Assembly (NCBI RefSeq): GCF_005938225.1
Contig: NZ_VCPC01000001.1
Location: forward strand, 1,177,213 to 1,241,212
DNA length: 64,000 nucleotides
Direction of reading: 5' to 3'
Origin: Arenibacterium halophilum
GTDB taxonomy: Bacteria > Pseudomonadota > Alphaproteobacteria > Rhodobacterales > Rhodobacteraceae
Both the position numbers and the translations under genes were made by a program. Below, piece after piece: positions 50,984 through 60,101 of this stretch. Position 1 is the stretch's first letter. Every line of letters begins with the position of its first letter. The notes beneath the pieces are model-generated. The model was not told where the DNA came from. It saw nothing but the letters and a program-made list of their open reading frames with translations, and did not search any database.

Positions 50984-51649
50984 ATGTCGGGCATGGAACC
51001 CCGCCGCGCCGACAGCATAGCCCAGGAGCTGGAAGAGCTGATCTTCAGCGGTGGATTCGCCGATGGAGACCGGCTGGACGAAGTGCGGCTGGCCGAGCAG
51101 TTCGGCGTATCGCGCACCCCCCTGCGCGAGGCGTTCCAGCGGTTGGCCCAGACCGGGCTGGTTGAACAGATCCCGCGGCGCGGCGTGTTCGTGCGCCAGC
51201 CCGGCGCGGTTGAATTGCTTGAGATGTTCGAGGTGATGGCCGAGCTTGAGGCCGCCTGTGGCCGCTACGCCGCCCGCCGCATCAGCGACAGTGCCCTAGA
51301 TGATCTGCGCGAGGCAAACGCCCGCTGCAAAGCCGCCGTGGAACGCGCCGATCTTGATGCCTATTACCTTGAAAACGAACGGTTTCACAAAATCATCTAT
51401 GCCCAGTCCGGCAACGGATTTCTGGAAACCGAGGCAAATCGCCTGCACAAGCGGCTGAAGCCGTTCCGCCGTCAGCAGCTGCGCCTGCGCGGCCGGATGC
51501 GGCAATCGATGTCGGAACATGAAACGGTGGTGCAGATGCTGACCGAAGGCGACGCCGAAGGCGCCGCGCGCGCCCTGCGCGACCATGTGGCCGTACAGGG
51601 CGAAAAGTTTCATCATCTGGTGGCCGGGCTGAAAACCGCGGCCAGCTGA
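50984..51649 (+). CDS. matR: GntR/FCD-family regulator of malonate use
   Basis: A 221-residue FCD regulator. The winged helix is DGDRLDEVRLAEQFGVSRTP followed by LREAFQRLAQTGLVEQIPRR (about residues 25-65). The FCD domain has MFEVMAELEAACGRYAA, DAYYLENERFHKIIYAQSGN and the late SEHETVVQMLTEGDAEGAAR, carrying the conserved His residues. The start may be 50984 or the ATG at 50993. Divergent from matPQMAB with a TTGTATACAA operator between, which supports its identity as the malonate repressor. Confidence 0.9.
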   Translation: MSGMEPRRADSIAQELEELIFSGGFADGDRLDEVRLAEQFGVSRTPLREAFQRLAQTGLVEQIPRRGVFVRQPGAVELLEMFEVMAELEAACGRYAARRISDSALDDLREANARCKAAVERADLDAYYLENERFHKIIYAQSGNGFLETEANRLHKRLKPFRRQQLRLRGRMRQSMSEHETVVQMLTEGDAEGAARALRDHVAVQGEKFHHLVAGLKTAAS

Positions 51650-51665
51650 TCGCAGGGCGTCCGGG

Positions 51666-52145
51666 TCAGCCGCCGTGCCCACTGTGCCCGCTGTGTGACC
51701 CTGCCCCGCTTCCACGTGGTTCGACGGCAAATTCCACCTCGATTTCGCCGGCCTTCTCGAACACCAGCGTCGCCGGGACCCGTTCGCCCTCTTCAAAGGG
51801 ATCACCGCCAAGGCCCATGAACATCACGTGGTAGCCGCCGGGTTTCAGCGCGACGGTCTGCCCCGCGGGAACGCTGATCGACTCGACATGCGACATGGTC
51901 GCAACGCCGTCCTTTTCCTTGCTTTCGTGCAGTTCCACGCGCGGGAAATCGGCCCGCACCTCAAGCAGCACATCATCTTCGGTGCCGGTGTTGGTGATCT
52001 CAAGGAACCCGCCCGCCGTCTGCGCGGTTTTCGCGGTTTCAAAGGCCATCGGATGGGCAATCGTCAGATCGCCAAGGGTATAGTCATGCGCCTGCGCCAA
52101 AGCCGGCAGGCAAAGCAGAAAGGTCGCGCCAAGTATGTCACGCAT
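51666..52145 (-). CDS. Periplasmic copper chaperone, PCu(A)C family
   Basis: A 159-residue protein with signal peptide ALAQAHD. It carries the complete PCu(A)C copper motif: His in LHESKEKDG, Met 11 residues later, then after 21 residues His-x-Met in YHVMFMGL. The C-terminus adds a His-rich tail, GSHSGHSGHGG. It delivers Cu(I) to cytochrome oxidase CuA assembly. Start ATG 52145 (MRDILGATF) is the only one yielding a clean signal peptide. Probably co-transcribed with the small protein upstream (40-nt gap). Confidence 0.92.
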   Translation of the reverse strand: MRDILGATFLLCLPALAQAHDYTLGDLTIAHPMAFETAKTAQTAGGFLEITNTGTEDDVLLEVRADFPRVELHESKEKDGVATMSHVESISVPAGQTVALKPGGYHVMFMGLGGDPFEEGERVPATLVFEKAGEIEVEFAVEPRGSGAGSHSGHSGHGG

Positions 52146-52185
52146 CGGTATCGTCCTGTTCGTGTAAGTGTCTGATCGTCTTGTG

Positions 52186-52542
52186 TCAGGCAACAGAAAC
52201 AGGCGGCGCTCGGGGCCGGTTTGGTGCGTGGCGCGGTGTGCCGGGCGAATGCGCAATGGCCTGCCACGGGGCAAGCGTCGCGTACCCCTCTGCCACCGGC
52301 ACAAGCAGCGCAGTCGCAACCGCCGTATCCCCGGCATGGACCAGAGCGCAATGCTGCGGGTCGCCCTGAGTTTCTACAGGCGTTCCATCCGCGCCCAGCC
52401 GGATCGTGATCAACCCCGACGGCGTACAGACCACGATCAGCCCCGGCCCCATGCCGATGGCCCCGGCCAACACCGCGCTGCCCCGGGGCAGAACCACCCC
52501 AAGCGCGATCAGCAGAACAAGGCCAAGCCGCAACAGTTTCAT
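52186..52542 (-). CDS. DUF2946-like small protein beside the copper chaperone
   Basis: A 118-residue protein. Residues 1-30 are a hydrophobic signal or anchor segment (MKLLRLGLVLLIALGVVLPR). Two cysteines follow (VVCTPSGL and QHCALV) and a Pro/Arg-rich end (HAPNRPRAPPVSVA). This small Cys-pair protein next to PCu(A)C fits the DUF2946 group found in copper loci; assignment is tentative. The start at 52542 is the first ATG before the signal segment. Possibly periplasmic copper binding. Confidence 0.6.
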   Translation of the reverse strand: MKLLRLGLVLLIALGVVLPRGSAVLAGAIGMGPGLIVVCTPSGLITIRLGADGTPVETQGDPQHCALVHAGDTAVATALLVPVAEGYATLAPWQAIAHSPGTPRHAPNRPRAPPVSVA

Positions 52543-52746
52543 GGCCTCAGGTCTACCATCTGCCGGGCCCAATGCCACGCGAATTCCCCGCGCGACCCTG
52601 CGACAATTTATGAAACTTGTCAGTACTCTCCACCGCTCGCGCCGAGGCCAGACACCTTTCGAACACATTTTCCCGGGCATTATCGGAAGAACCGGCGCCC
52701 ATGCGCCATCATCACGCCAAAGCCGCAATTGCGATGGGTCAGGGCC

Positions 52747-54234
52747 ATGCAAACCGACTACGACAACGCGACAGAATACGGCCTGGGGGACATGCTCCCG
52801 CCGGGCACCGCGTTGCTGAACGGGCAGTATGTGATCGAGCGATACCTGTCGAGCGGGGGGTTCGGCATCACGTATCTTGCCCGCGACAGTCTTGAGCGGA
52901 CCGTCGTCATAAAGGAATGTTTCCCCTCGGCCTTCTGCGGGCGGGTGAACAAGACGGTGCAGGCCCGGTCGCAGGCCAGTCAGGCCGATTTCCGCGCCTT
53001 TGTCGATTTGTTCGTGCGCGAGGCGCGCAGCCTTGCCCGGATCGACCACCCCAATGTCGTCGGCGTGCATCAGGTGTTTCAGGACAATCAGACGGCCTAT
53101 ATGGCGCTGGATCTGGTCAAGGGCCACGATCTGCTCGACCTGATCGAAGGGGTTGCGCCTCCTGCACCGGAACAGGTGATGGCCTGGCTGCCACGGCTGC
53201 TGGACGCGGTGGGCGAAGTGCACGCCAATGACATGCTGCATCGCGACATCTCGCCCGACAACATCCTGATCGACGTTCACGACAAGCCCGTGCTGATCGA
53301 TTTCGGCGCCGCGCGCGAAGAGGCCAGCAAGAAAAGCCGCGCCATGTCGGCACTGCTGGTGGTGAAAGACGGGTATTCGCCGCAGGAGTTTTACATCGCG
53401 GGCAGCAAACAGGCACCGTGCAGCGATCTGTACGCGCTGGCCGCGACGTTCTGGCATCTTATCAGCGGCGAGGCACCGCCCAACAGCCAGGCCCGGCTGG
53501 CAGCCATTGCCTCGCATCAGCCCGATCCCTGCCGCGCCCTGGCCGGGCGGATCGCCGGCTACCCCGAGCCGTTTCTGCGCGCCATCGACGATGCCATGCG
53601 TCTGTTTCCCGGCGATCGCATCCAGACCGCTGCGGAATGGGCGGCCCGGATTAACCCGAACGCGCCCGTTCCGGCGCCAAACGCGGCCCGTGCCCCCCAG
53701 TCAACGCAAGCCCCGCAGCCAGAGATCGACGGCGCACTTGAGCAGCGCCTGAGCCAGTTGGTCGCCCATGAACGCCGTGATGCCGCACAGCGGCCCGCTG
53801 CACCGCGCAAGACGCCAGCCACACCGGCAGACAAACAGACCCCGCGCCCGGCCAAGTGCAATCCGGATCCGGCCAAGGCGCCAGAACGCCGCGAGCCCAC
53901 GATCGCCGAGATGCGCCAGCGAAAGGTCGAGCCGGTGAATATGCACCGCGAGGCGCCGGATTACATTCAGGCAGTCTGGGCCGCCTGGGAGCGCACGCGC
54001 GAGATGATGGATACGCCCGATGGCCCAAACCTTCCTCCCGGCGGCGCCAATGTCGCCGCGCCGATGAGCTATGCCCAGCACACGTCCACCGAACCCGCAG
54101 CCGTGCGGCTGGGCAAATACACGCTGGCCGCCCTGGTAACCTTTGTCGCACTGGGGTTGGCCACCGACACGCATGACATCGCCGTGGCCCTTGGCATCGG
54201 ACCCGAAGTGATCGTGCACCGCCCCGACTACTGA
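52747..54234 (+). CDS. Serine/threonine protein kinase with C-terminal membrane anchor
   Basis: A 495-residue Hanks-type kinase. The Gly loop is LSSGGFGITYLA (35-46), the ATP Lys K56 in VVIKECFP, helix-C Glu E92 in REARSLARI, the catalytic loop LHRDISPDNIL (D167), DFG at 185-187 and GYSPQEFY as the APE-type element. The kinase domain ends near 300. A Pro/Ala linker follows and one hydrophobic helix at about 456-473 (YTLAALVTFVALGLATD) with a short tail. All catalytic residues are present. First gene of an eight-gene cluster with an FHA protein and PP2C phosphatase, a matched kinase/reader/eraser set. The 204-nt upstream gap (52543-52746) shows no obvious operator. Confidence 0.93.
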   Translation: MQTDYDNATEYGLGDMLPPGTALLNGQYVIERYLSSGGFGITYLARDSLERTVVIKECFPSAFCGRVNKTVQARSQASQADFRAFVDLFVREARSLARIDHPNVVGVHQVFQDNQTAYMALDLVKGHDLLDLIEGVAPPAPEQVMAWLPRLLDAVGEVHANDMLHRDISPDNILIDVHDKPVLIDFGAAREEASKKSRAMSALLVVKDGYSPQEFYIAGSKQAPCSDLYALAATFWHLISGEAPPNSQARLAAIASHQPDPCRALAGRIAGYPEPFLRAIDDAMRLFPGDRIQTAAEWAARINPNAPVPAPNAARAPQSTQAPQPEIDGALEQRLSQLVAHERRDAAQRPAAPRKTPATPADKQTPRPAKCNPDPAKAPERREPTIAEMRQRKVEPVNMHREAPDYIQAVWAAWERTREMMDTPDGPNLPPGGANVAAPMSYAQHTSTEPAAVRLGKYTLAALVTFVALGLATDTHDIAVALGIGPEVIVHRPDY

Positions 54235-54278
54235 CAGGCCGCAACCGCCGTGGATTGAGCATCAAGGACAACAGGCAA

Positions 54279-55208
54279 ATGGCACTTTTCAAGAAAGTTT
54301 TCGACACCCACAGCGACGCTCTCGCGCGCAGTACCCCCGCTGCCGAAGCGCAGGATACCGTGGCCGACCTGCGAAATATCTTCGCGGTCGAAGACGACCC
54401 GCATGAGAGCTTTTCGGAAGAGGACATCGAACGGGCCGGTGGCGGGCCTGCCGACGAAACCACAGACTCCGCGCAGGTTGGCACCAGCCCCGAAGCAGAC
54501 AGTTTCGATTTTGCCGAACGTCGCAAAGAGGGTGCTTTTGTGCTGACTCAGGGGCTTCGCACCGTCGAAGACACGGCCACCGCGCCATCTGTCCCTGCCC
54601 CGGAAACCGAACCCGCGCCCGATGCGGCCGAACTGGCCCGGCGCCAGATAGAGGCGATGCGCGCACAGGGGTTCGCGCCCGAGGTTTCCCAACCCTCCAA
54701 GGATGCCACGCCCGCGCCCCGACCGTCTGCCGGTCGGGTCCGCACACGGCTTCTTGGCTTTACCGGCGGCGAAGGACATTTGCCGCGCGACCCGGTGGAA
54801 ACCTCCCGCGATGCGGCGGTCTCTGCTGCGATTGGCAAGCCTCCGCGTGTCGAATTTCCAGTTGGCTGGATCGTCGTGGCGCGTGGGCCCGGACGGGGCG
54901 CGCATTTCGCGCTGGCCTCTGGCGTGTCGCTGATCGGTCGCGGCGACGACAACAGCGTCTGCCTTGATTTCGGCGATACCGCGATTTCGCGCCAGAACCA
55001 CGCAGCAATTGCCTATGACGATGAAGCAAAGGCGTTCTATCTGGGCCACGGCGGCAAATCGAACATCATCCGGTTGAACGGCCGCCCGGTCCTCAGCACC
55101 GAGGAAATGCACAACGGCGACGAAATCCGGATCGGGGAAACGGTGCTGAAGCTGGTTGCCCTGTGTGGCGCCGATTTCACTTGGACACCGGAGCCCGGCG
55201 ATGGCTGA
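54279..55208 (+). CDS. FHA-domain protein
   Basis: A 309-residue protein. The first 200 residues are acidic and of low complexity, with several Thr that could be phospho-acceptors. The C-terminal FHA domain (about 215-300) shows GVSLIGRGDDNSVCLDFGDT, the ISRQNHAAI signature and NIIRLNGRPV, the pattern that binds phosphothreonine. I chose ATG 54279 (MALFKKVFDTH) with AGGA upstream; a TTG at 54255 is also in frame. It overlaps the phosphatase gene by 8 nt. Likely the reader of the kinase signal. Confidence 0.9.
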   Translation: MALFKKVFDTHSDALARSTPAAEAQDTVADLRNIFAVEDDPHESFSEEDIERAGGGPADETTDSAQVGTSPEADSFDFAERRKEGAFVLTQGLRTVEDTATAPSVPAPETEPAPDAAELARRQIEAMRAQGFAPEVSQPSKDATPAPRPSAGRVRTRLLGFTGGEGHLPRDPVETSRDAAVSAAIGKPPRVEFPVGWIVVARGPGRGAHFALASGVSLIGRGDDNSVCLDFGDTAISRQNHAAIAYDDEAKAFYLGHGGKSNIIRLNGRPVLSTEEMHNGDEIRIGETVLKLVALCGADFTWTPEPGDG

Positions 55209-56139
55209 ACCGCTTCCTGTTTCCGCCCCCGAAGACCTTTGGCTTGATGCGGCCTCGGCCCTGTGGATCGGCCACCGCGAACAGCAGGAGGATGCGGTGG
55301 TCACCGATTTCTCGCGCGGGGGGGATTTCGGGTTCGCGGTGCTGGCCGATGGCATGGGAGGCCACGCCAGCGGCGAGATCGCCAGCAAGATCGTGGTGAC
55401 CGAAATGTTCAGCGATCTGGTTCTGCAACGCAATGACATGGCTGGCTTCGTGAACGACATCCCCGGGGCGCTGACCCGCGCCGCGGCGTCGGCTAACGAT
55501 TGTCTGCAGGCCCACGCCGCGCGGCACCCGCAGGCCCACGGCATGGGCGCGACGCTTGTGACCCTGGTTATTGTCGGCGATGCGCTGCACTGGTTGTCAG
55601 TCGGAGATTCGCCGCTTTATCTGTTCCGCGACAACACCTTGCGCCAGTTGAACGAAGACCATTCGATGGCGCCGGAAATTGACCTGATGGCCAGCCGCGG
55701 AGAAATCGACGAGGAAACCGCCCGCAGCCATCCCGAACGGCATGTGCTGACCTCGGTTCTGTTCGGGGCCGAGATCCCCCGCATCGATTGCCCGCGACAA
55801 CCGTTCCGCCTGTTTCCCGGCGATACGCTGGTGGTGGCAAGCGACGGGCTGCAAACTCTGGATTGCGACGAAATTGCCGGCGTTCTGCGGGCGCACCCCC
55901 TGTGCCGCAGCGATCAGCTCGCCCGCTTTCTTCTGGAAAAGGTCGGGCAGAGCAACGCCCCCGATCAGGACAACGTTTCGCTCGCCGTGATCCGTGTGAA
56001 CCTGGACGAGCCGCGCGGACGCACCGTGCCGCTTCTCCGCCCCGAACGCCAGGGATTTCCCGGGCTGAAGCGCGTGTCGCGCCTGTGGCAAGACGCGCGG
56101 ATGCCTTCATCTCCAGTTGACGGACGGAGGGCGCCATGA
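55201..56139 (+). CDS. PP2C-family protein serine/threonine phosphatase
   Basis: A 312-residue metal-dependent phosphatase. Metal-site motifs are HREQQEDAVV (E30, D31), LADGMGGHASGE (D50), GMGATLVTLV, LSVGDSPLYLF, VASDGLQTLD and PDQDNVSLAVI, i.e. the complete PP2C set. A basic C-terminal tail (about 275-312) is not part of the fold. It overlaps both neighbours. It would reverse phosphorylation by the kinase at 52747. Confidence 0.93.
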   Translation: MAEPLPVSAPEDLWLDAASALWIGHREQQEDAVVTDFSRGGDFGFAVLADGMGGHASGEIASKIVVTEMFSDLVLQRNDMAGFVNDIPGALTRAAASANDCLQAHAARHPQAHGMGATLVTLVIVGDALHWLSVGDSPLYLFRDNTLRQLNEDHSMAPEIDLMASRGEIDEETARSHPERHVLTSVLFGAEIPRIDCPRQPFRLFPGDTLVVASDGLQTLDCDEIAGVLRAHPLCRSDQLARFLLEKVGQSNAPDQDNVSLAVIRVNLDEPRGRTVPLLRPERQGFPGLKRVSRLWQDARMPSSPVDGRRAP

Positions 56140-57062
56140 CCATCGAGCCGACCCTTGTACCCGAACCCGCCGATGTCGCCCGCCACCTTCAGACACTGGC
56201 GGACAACGGAACGATGACGGCAGCAGACGCCGAAAGCGCGCACGGTCTGGCGTACCGCCTGACGGCTCCGGCCCGTGTGGCGATCCTGACGCAAGGACAG
56301 GAGGACGCCGTTTTTGCGGCAGCCGCAATGGCGGCCTTGCGCAGCCCCGACCTTGATCTGGCCTGCATGACCTTGCCGGAAGACCCGGCCGGGTTGATGG
56401 CGGCGCTGACCCGGCTCGGCGCCACGACCGACATCATCCTTTGGTGCGCGCGGCGATTCGATGCCCCCGAATCCAGAGCATGGGCGCAGGTGCCCGACCC
56501 ACTGAAAGATCATAGTCTGCTTGTCGCCCCGCCCGGCACCCCGAAGGACGCGCTTGCCTTGATGCAACTGGATGCGCAGCACGATTTTGCCCGGTTCATC
56601 GCCGTGGCCGAAGGTTTCGATTTCACCGCGCTGTCCCATGCCGTTCGCACCCTTGTCGCGGCCGGACGCGGCGCGCTCGTGGATGCCGCCGATGTACTGT
56701 TGTTGCGTGCCGCGCTGCCATCGCCGACAGCCGGTGATCCCGTCGCCGCGCCCGACAGTCCTGTGCGGCGCAACCAGCATTTCACCGATCTCGCAGAGTA
56801 TCTGGCCCAGCGAGGCGCCGAACTGCTGCCGCTGGCCACGAACCCGCGCGCCGTGCTCGACAACTGTCTGGCCGCTTGCGAAGCGGTGGCTGAATCGCTC
56901 AACGCAGGCGCAGAGTCAGACGCTGCGCTGGCCGATGATGTAACGGATGCAGCCGACAGGATGTTGCTGATCGCAATGGAGGACGGCCCCGCCGCCGCCG
57001 CCGATGCGGTCGCGATCCTGTTGCAGCTGCGCCGCGACTTTGAGTGCAGGGCGGCCGCCTGA
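56136..57062 (+). CDS. P-loop-less GTPase-like protein (pseudo-GTPase)
   Basis: A 308-residue protein. Residues 43-135 align with the small GTPase encoded at 59159-60022: VAILTQGQEDAVFAAAAM stands where that protein has VIALMGEFSAGKSTLSNL, and TDIILWCARRF...LKDHSLLVA matches ADAVLWCTHAT...LRRHSLLLL. The Lys/Ser of the P-loop and the DxxG and TRFD motifs are all lost, so it should not hydrolyse GTP. The C-terminal half is helical and Ala-rich. It lies between the phosphatase and the dynamin-like gene and overlaps the phosphatase by 4 nt. I infer a structural or regulatory partner of the two GTPases. Confidence 0.75.
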   Translation: MTIEPTLVPEPADVARHLQTLADNGTMTAADAESAHGLAYRLTAPARVAILTQGQEDAVFAAAAMAALRSPDLDLACMTLPEDPAGLMAALTRLGATTDIILWCARRFDAPESRAWAQVPDPLKDHSLLVAPPGTPKDALALMQLDAQHDFARFIAVAEGFDFTALSHAVRTLVAAGRGALVDAADVLLLRAALPSPTAGDPVAAPDSPVRRNQHFTDLAEYLAQRGAELLPLATNPRAVLDNCLAACEAVAESLNAGAESDAALADDVTDAADRMLLIAMEDGPAAAADAVAILLQLRRDFECRAAA

Positions 57063-57110
57063 CATGATACCCGTCCGCTCCCTTCCCCTTGCGCAGCTCC
57101 TGGCCCTCCT

Positions 57111-59174
57111 ATGAACGCCGATTCCTTCATTCCGCTGTCGCATGTGCCTTCGGTCAACGCGCAGCTTCTTTCGCGCGGAACTGACCGGCTGGCGCAGCAG
57201 GCCCGCCGCCTGCGCCCGCTGCGCGATGCCTTGGGCAATATCGCGCGACTGGGCGACAAGGGCGCCGCCGCCCGTGCGGAACAACTGCGACGCCAGCTGG
57301 ACGCAATTGAACCCGGTGTCACGATGATCGGCCAGATCAAGGCCGGAAAAACGATGTTGATCAACGCAATGGCGGGTTGGCCCGGGCTTTTGCCGTCGGA
57401 CGTGAACCCGTGGACCTCGGTCGTTACATCGCTGCACCTTGGCCCGAAACCGTTGCCCGGCGGGCCGCGCGCGCGCTTTCGGTTCTTCGACAGGGGTGAA
57501 TGGGATCATCTTGTCGCCGGGGGTGGCCGTATCGGTGAAATGGCCGGGCGCGCCGGGGCCGAAGACGAATTGGAAACGATCCGCCGCCAGATTGCACGGA
57601 TGCGCGAAAAATCTGCCGCCCGCCTCGGCGACAAATTCGAACTGCTCCTGGGCCAGGAACACAGCTATGACCATTTCGATCCCGACCTGATCGAACGCTA
57701 CGTCTGTCTTGGCGATGATTTCGACGATACCGCCGAGGGTCAGGGCCGCTTTGCCGATATTACCAAATCGGCTGATCTGCGCCTGCACTGCCCGTCCTTC
57801 CCGATGCCGTTCTGCATCCGCGATACGCCCGGGGTGAACGACACCTTCATGGTGCGCGAACAGATCACCATCGGGGCCATCCGCCAAAGCCGTATCTGCG
57901 TGGTCGTCCTGTCGGCACATCAGGCGCTGTCGTCGACCGACCTGGCCCTGATCCGCATGATTTCAAACGTGAAATCGCGCGAGCTTATCATCTTTGTCAA
58001 TCGCATCGACGAATTGGCCGACCCGGTGGCACAGGTGCCCCAGATCGAGGCCAGCATCCGCGACACCCTGCAGCGCGACCAGGGGGCCGAGCCGCCTCAT
58101 ATCCTGTTCGGCAGCGCGCTTTGGGCCAATTTCGCGCTCTCGGGCGCCATGGCCAAGCTGCCCCGCGCCAGTGCCGAGGCGTTATATGCCTGGGCGGGGT
58201 CAGAACAGTTCAGCATTCCCGCAGGCGAGACGCCGCAGAATATCCTGTGGGATCTTTCGGGCATTCCCGCGCTTTACGACGCGATCGGCATCCGCGCGAC
58301 CGAGGGCACGCTGGCGGACTCTGTCGAACGGATTGCGGCAGCCGCGACCAATCTGGCCAACGGGATCGAGATTTCCGAACGTCTGATCGCCGCACCGGCG
58401 CAGGGTGGACCAGTGCGCGTGTCCAACCCCGATGCCGTGATGCAGGAATGTGACGCCATCATCGCGCGTCACAAACATGCCGCCGAAACCCGCGCAGCCG
58501 ACCTCACGCAGGGCTTTTCCGACAGGATTGACCGCGCGCTCGCCACCTTTCTGGATCGCGCGACCGCCGCTCTGGTTGCGCACCTCGAGGCCTACGGCGA
58601 TCAGCAGGTCTGGACCTACGACCCGGCTGGGCTACGCGCGCTTCTGGCGTCGGCCTGCAAGTCATTCGGCGCCGCGATGACGCGCGCGCAGGCCGAGATG
58701 CTGGGCGCCGCCGCCGAAGATTTGGCGCAGGTGACCCGGCACGCCCTGTCGCTGCCCGAGGGGCTGTATGACATCACGCCGCCGCCCGCACCGCGGATTC
58801 CGCCGCCGGTTTCGCTGGCACGCACCATCGCGCTGGACCTTGGGACAAACTGGTGGAAAGGCTGGTGGATGCGGCGCCGCGGCTATGACAGCCACACTGA
58901 CCGATTTCGCGAATTGATCCGCGCCGAGACCGCGATTTTCGTGGACGATCTGAAATCGGATCATGCGGCTGGCATCCGTGCCGAATGGCTGGCACAAGTT
59001 GAGACCTTTCTGACCGATCAGCGCGCCGTGTTGCAGGGGATCGTCGCCCCCGAAGGCGGCGGCGAGGTCGATCTTGATGAAACGCTGGGCCTTGGCAAAC
59101 AACGTGCCCGCGCCACCGTGCTTGAAAAATCCCAACGCATCCTGAAGGAGTTCGCCCCATGTCCGACGAGCTGA
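57111..59174 (+). CDS. Dynamin-like GTPase
   Basis: A 687-residue large GTPase. G1 is GQIKAGKT (74-81), followed by a conserved NPWTSVVTSL switch-I region (99-108), G3 RDTPG (237-241) and G4 NRID (297-300). The GTPase domain spans about 65-390 with an insertion of about 90 residues between G1 and G3. Residues 410-680 are helical (stalk-like), interrupted near 579-592 by an aromatic and basic stretch, NWWKGWWMRRRGY, of the sort that forms a membrane-binding paddle in bacterial dynamins. It overlaps the next GTPase gene by 16 nt. Likely acts on the inner membrane. Confidence 0.85.
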   Translation: MNADSFIPLSHVPSVNAQLLSRGTDRLAQQARRLRPLRDALGNIARLGDKGAAARAEQLRRQLDAIEPGVTMIGQIKAGKTMLINAMAGWPGLLPSDVNPWTSVVTSLHLGPKPLPGGPRARFRFFDRGEWDHLVAGGGRIGEMAGRAGAEDELETIRRQIARMREKSAARLGDKFELLLGQEHSYDHFDPDLIERYVCLGDDFDDTAEGQGRFADITKSADLRLHCPSFPMPFCIRDTPGVNDTFMVREQITIGAIRQSRICVVVLSAHQALSSTDLALIRMISNVKSRELIIFVNRIDELADPVAQVPQIEASIRDTLQRDQGAEPPHILFGSALWANFALSGAMAKLPRASAEALYAWAGSEQFSIPAGETPQNILWDLSGIPALYDAIGIRATEGTLADSVERIAAAATNLANGIEISERLIAAPAQGGPVRVSNPDAVMQECDAIIARHKHAAETRAADLTQGFSDRIDRALATFLDRATAALVAHLEAYGDQQVWTYDPAGLRALLASACKSFGAAMTRAQAEMLGAAAEDLAQVTRHALSLPEGLYDITPPPAPRIPPPVSLARTIALDLGTNWWKGWWMRRRGYDSHTDRFRELIRAETAIFVDDLKSDHAAGIRAEWLAQVETFLTDQRAVLQGIVAPEGGGEVDLDETLGLGKQRARATVLEKSQRILKEFAPCPTS

Positions 59175-60022
59175 TATTGCCCTTCGACTCGCCCGACGCC
59201 GCCAAGAAACCCGTTATCGCGCTGATGGGGGAATTCAGCGCGGGGAAAAGCACGCTGTCGAATCTGCTGATGGGCGGTGGCGATTTGCCGGTTCAAGTCG
59301 TTGCGACCCGCCTGCCCCCGGTCTGGATTCGCCATGGCACCGGCCCTGCGCGCCGGGTCGATCTGGCCGGGCAGCAACATCCCGTCGATCTGACCGATCT
59401 GGACGGACTCGATATGGCCGACACGGTCTGCCTTGTCGTCGAAAGCCCGCAGGACATTTTGGAACGCTGCGATCTGATTGACATGCCCGGAATTTCGGAC
59501 CCGAACATGGACAGCGAAACATGGATGCGCCTGCTGCCGCGCGCCGACGCTGTGCTATGGTGTACCCATGCCACGCAGGCCTGGCGGCAAAGCGAGGCCG
59601 CGGTCTGGGCCTCGCTCCCGAAAAAGCTGCGCCGCCACAGCCTGTTGCTGCTGACCCGGTTCGACAAGCTGGTCACGCAATCCGATCGGGAACGGGTGCT
59701 GAAACGCGTCCGCCATGAAACCGACGGGCTGTTTTGCGGCTGCCTGCCGATATCGCTGACCCAGGCAAGCGCCGCCGAGGATGACCCCGACCTATGGCTG
59801 CAAAGCGGCGCCGATGCCTTTGCCCGCCGATTTGTCGAACTGCTGCACCGGCTTGAACGTCCGACGCGCCCGGATACGCCGCCGGTGGCAACCCACCCAT
59901 TGCAATCTTGCGCGCCGCAAAGTGCCGGCAAGGTGCGCCCCCGGCGCGTTGTGCCCGCCACGGGCACCCGCCGCACCGCACGCCCGCCCGCGCGCGAAAG
60001 CAGCCTGAGCGTCGGCGCCTAG
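59159..60022 (+). CDS. Small dynamin-superfamily GTPase
   Basis: A 287-residue GTPase. G1 is GEFSAGKS (24-31), switch I VVATRLPPVW (48-57), G3 DMPGI (108-112) and G4 TRFDK (166-170). GEFSAGKST and the ATRLP segment are typical of bacterial dynamin-like proteins, but this one has only the GTPase domain plus a basic, Pro/Arg-rich tail (about 240-287), no stalk. It may form a heterodimer with the larger GTPase encoded upstream, as bacterial dynamins often work in pairs. Confidence 0.85.
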   Translation: MSDELILPFDSPDAAKKPVIALMGEFSAGKSTLSNLLMGGGDLPVQVVATRLPPVWIRHGTGPARRVDLAGQQHPVDLTDLDGLDMADTVCLVVESPQDILERCDLIDMPGISDPNMDSETWMRLLPRADAVLWCTHATQAWRQSEAAVWASLPKKLRRHSLLLLTRFDKLVTQSDRERVLKRVRHETDGLFCGCLPISLTQASAAEDDPDLWLQSGADAFARRFVELLHRLERPTRPDTPPVATHPLQSCAPQSAGKVRPRRVVPATGTRRTARPPARESSLSVGA

Positions 60023-60101
60023 AGGCAAAGTTAACGCGAATCTTACCTTCGCCCCCTAAAGACCGGGTGTTGAACCGATGGTCTGCACGCGGGGGCGCGA
60101 C

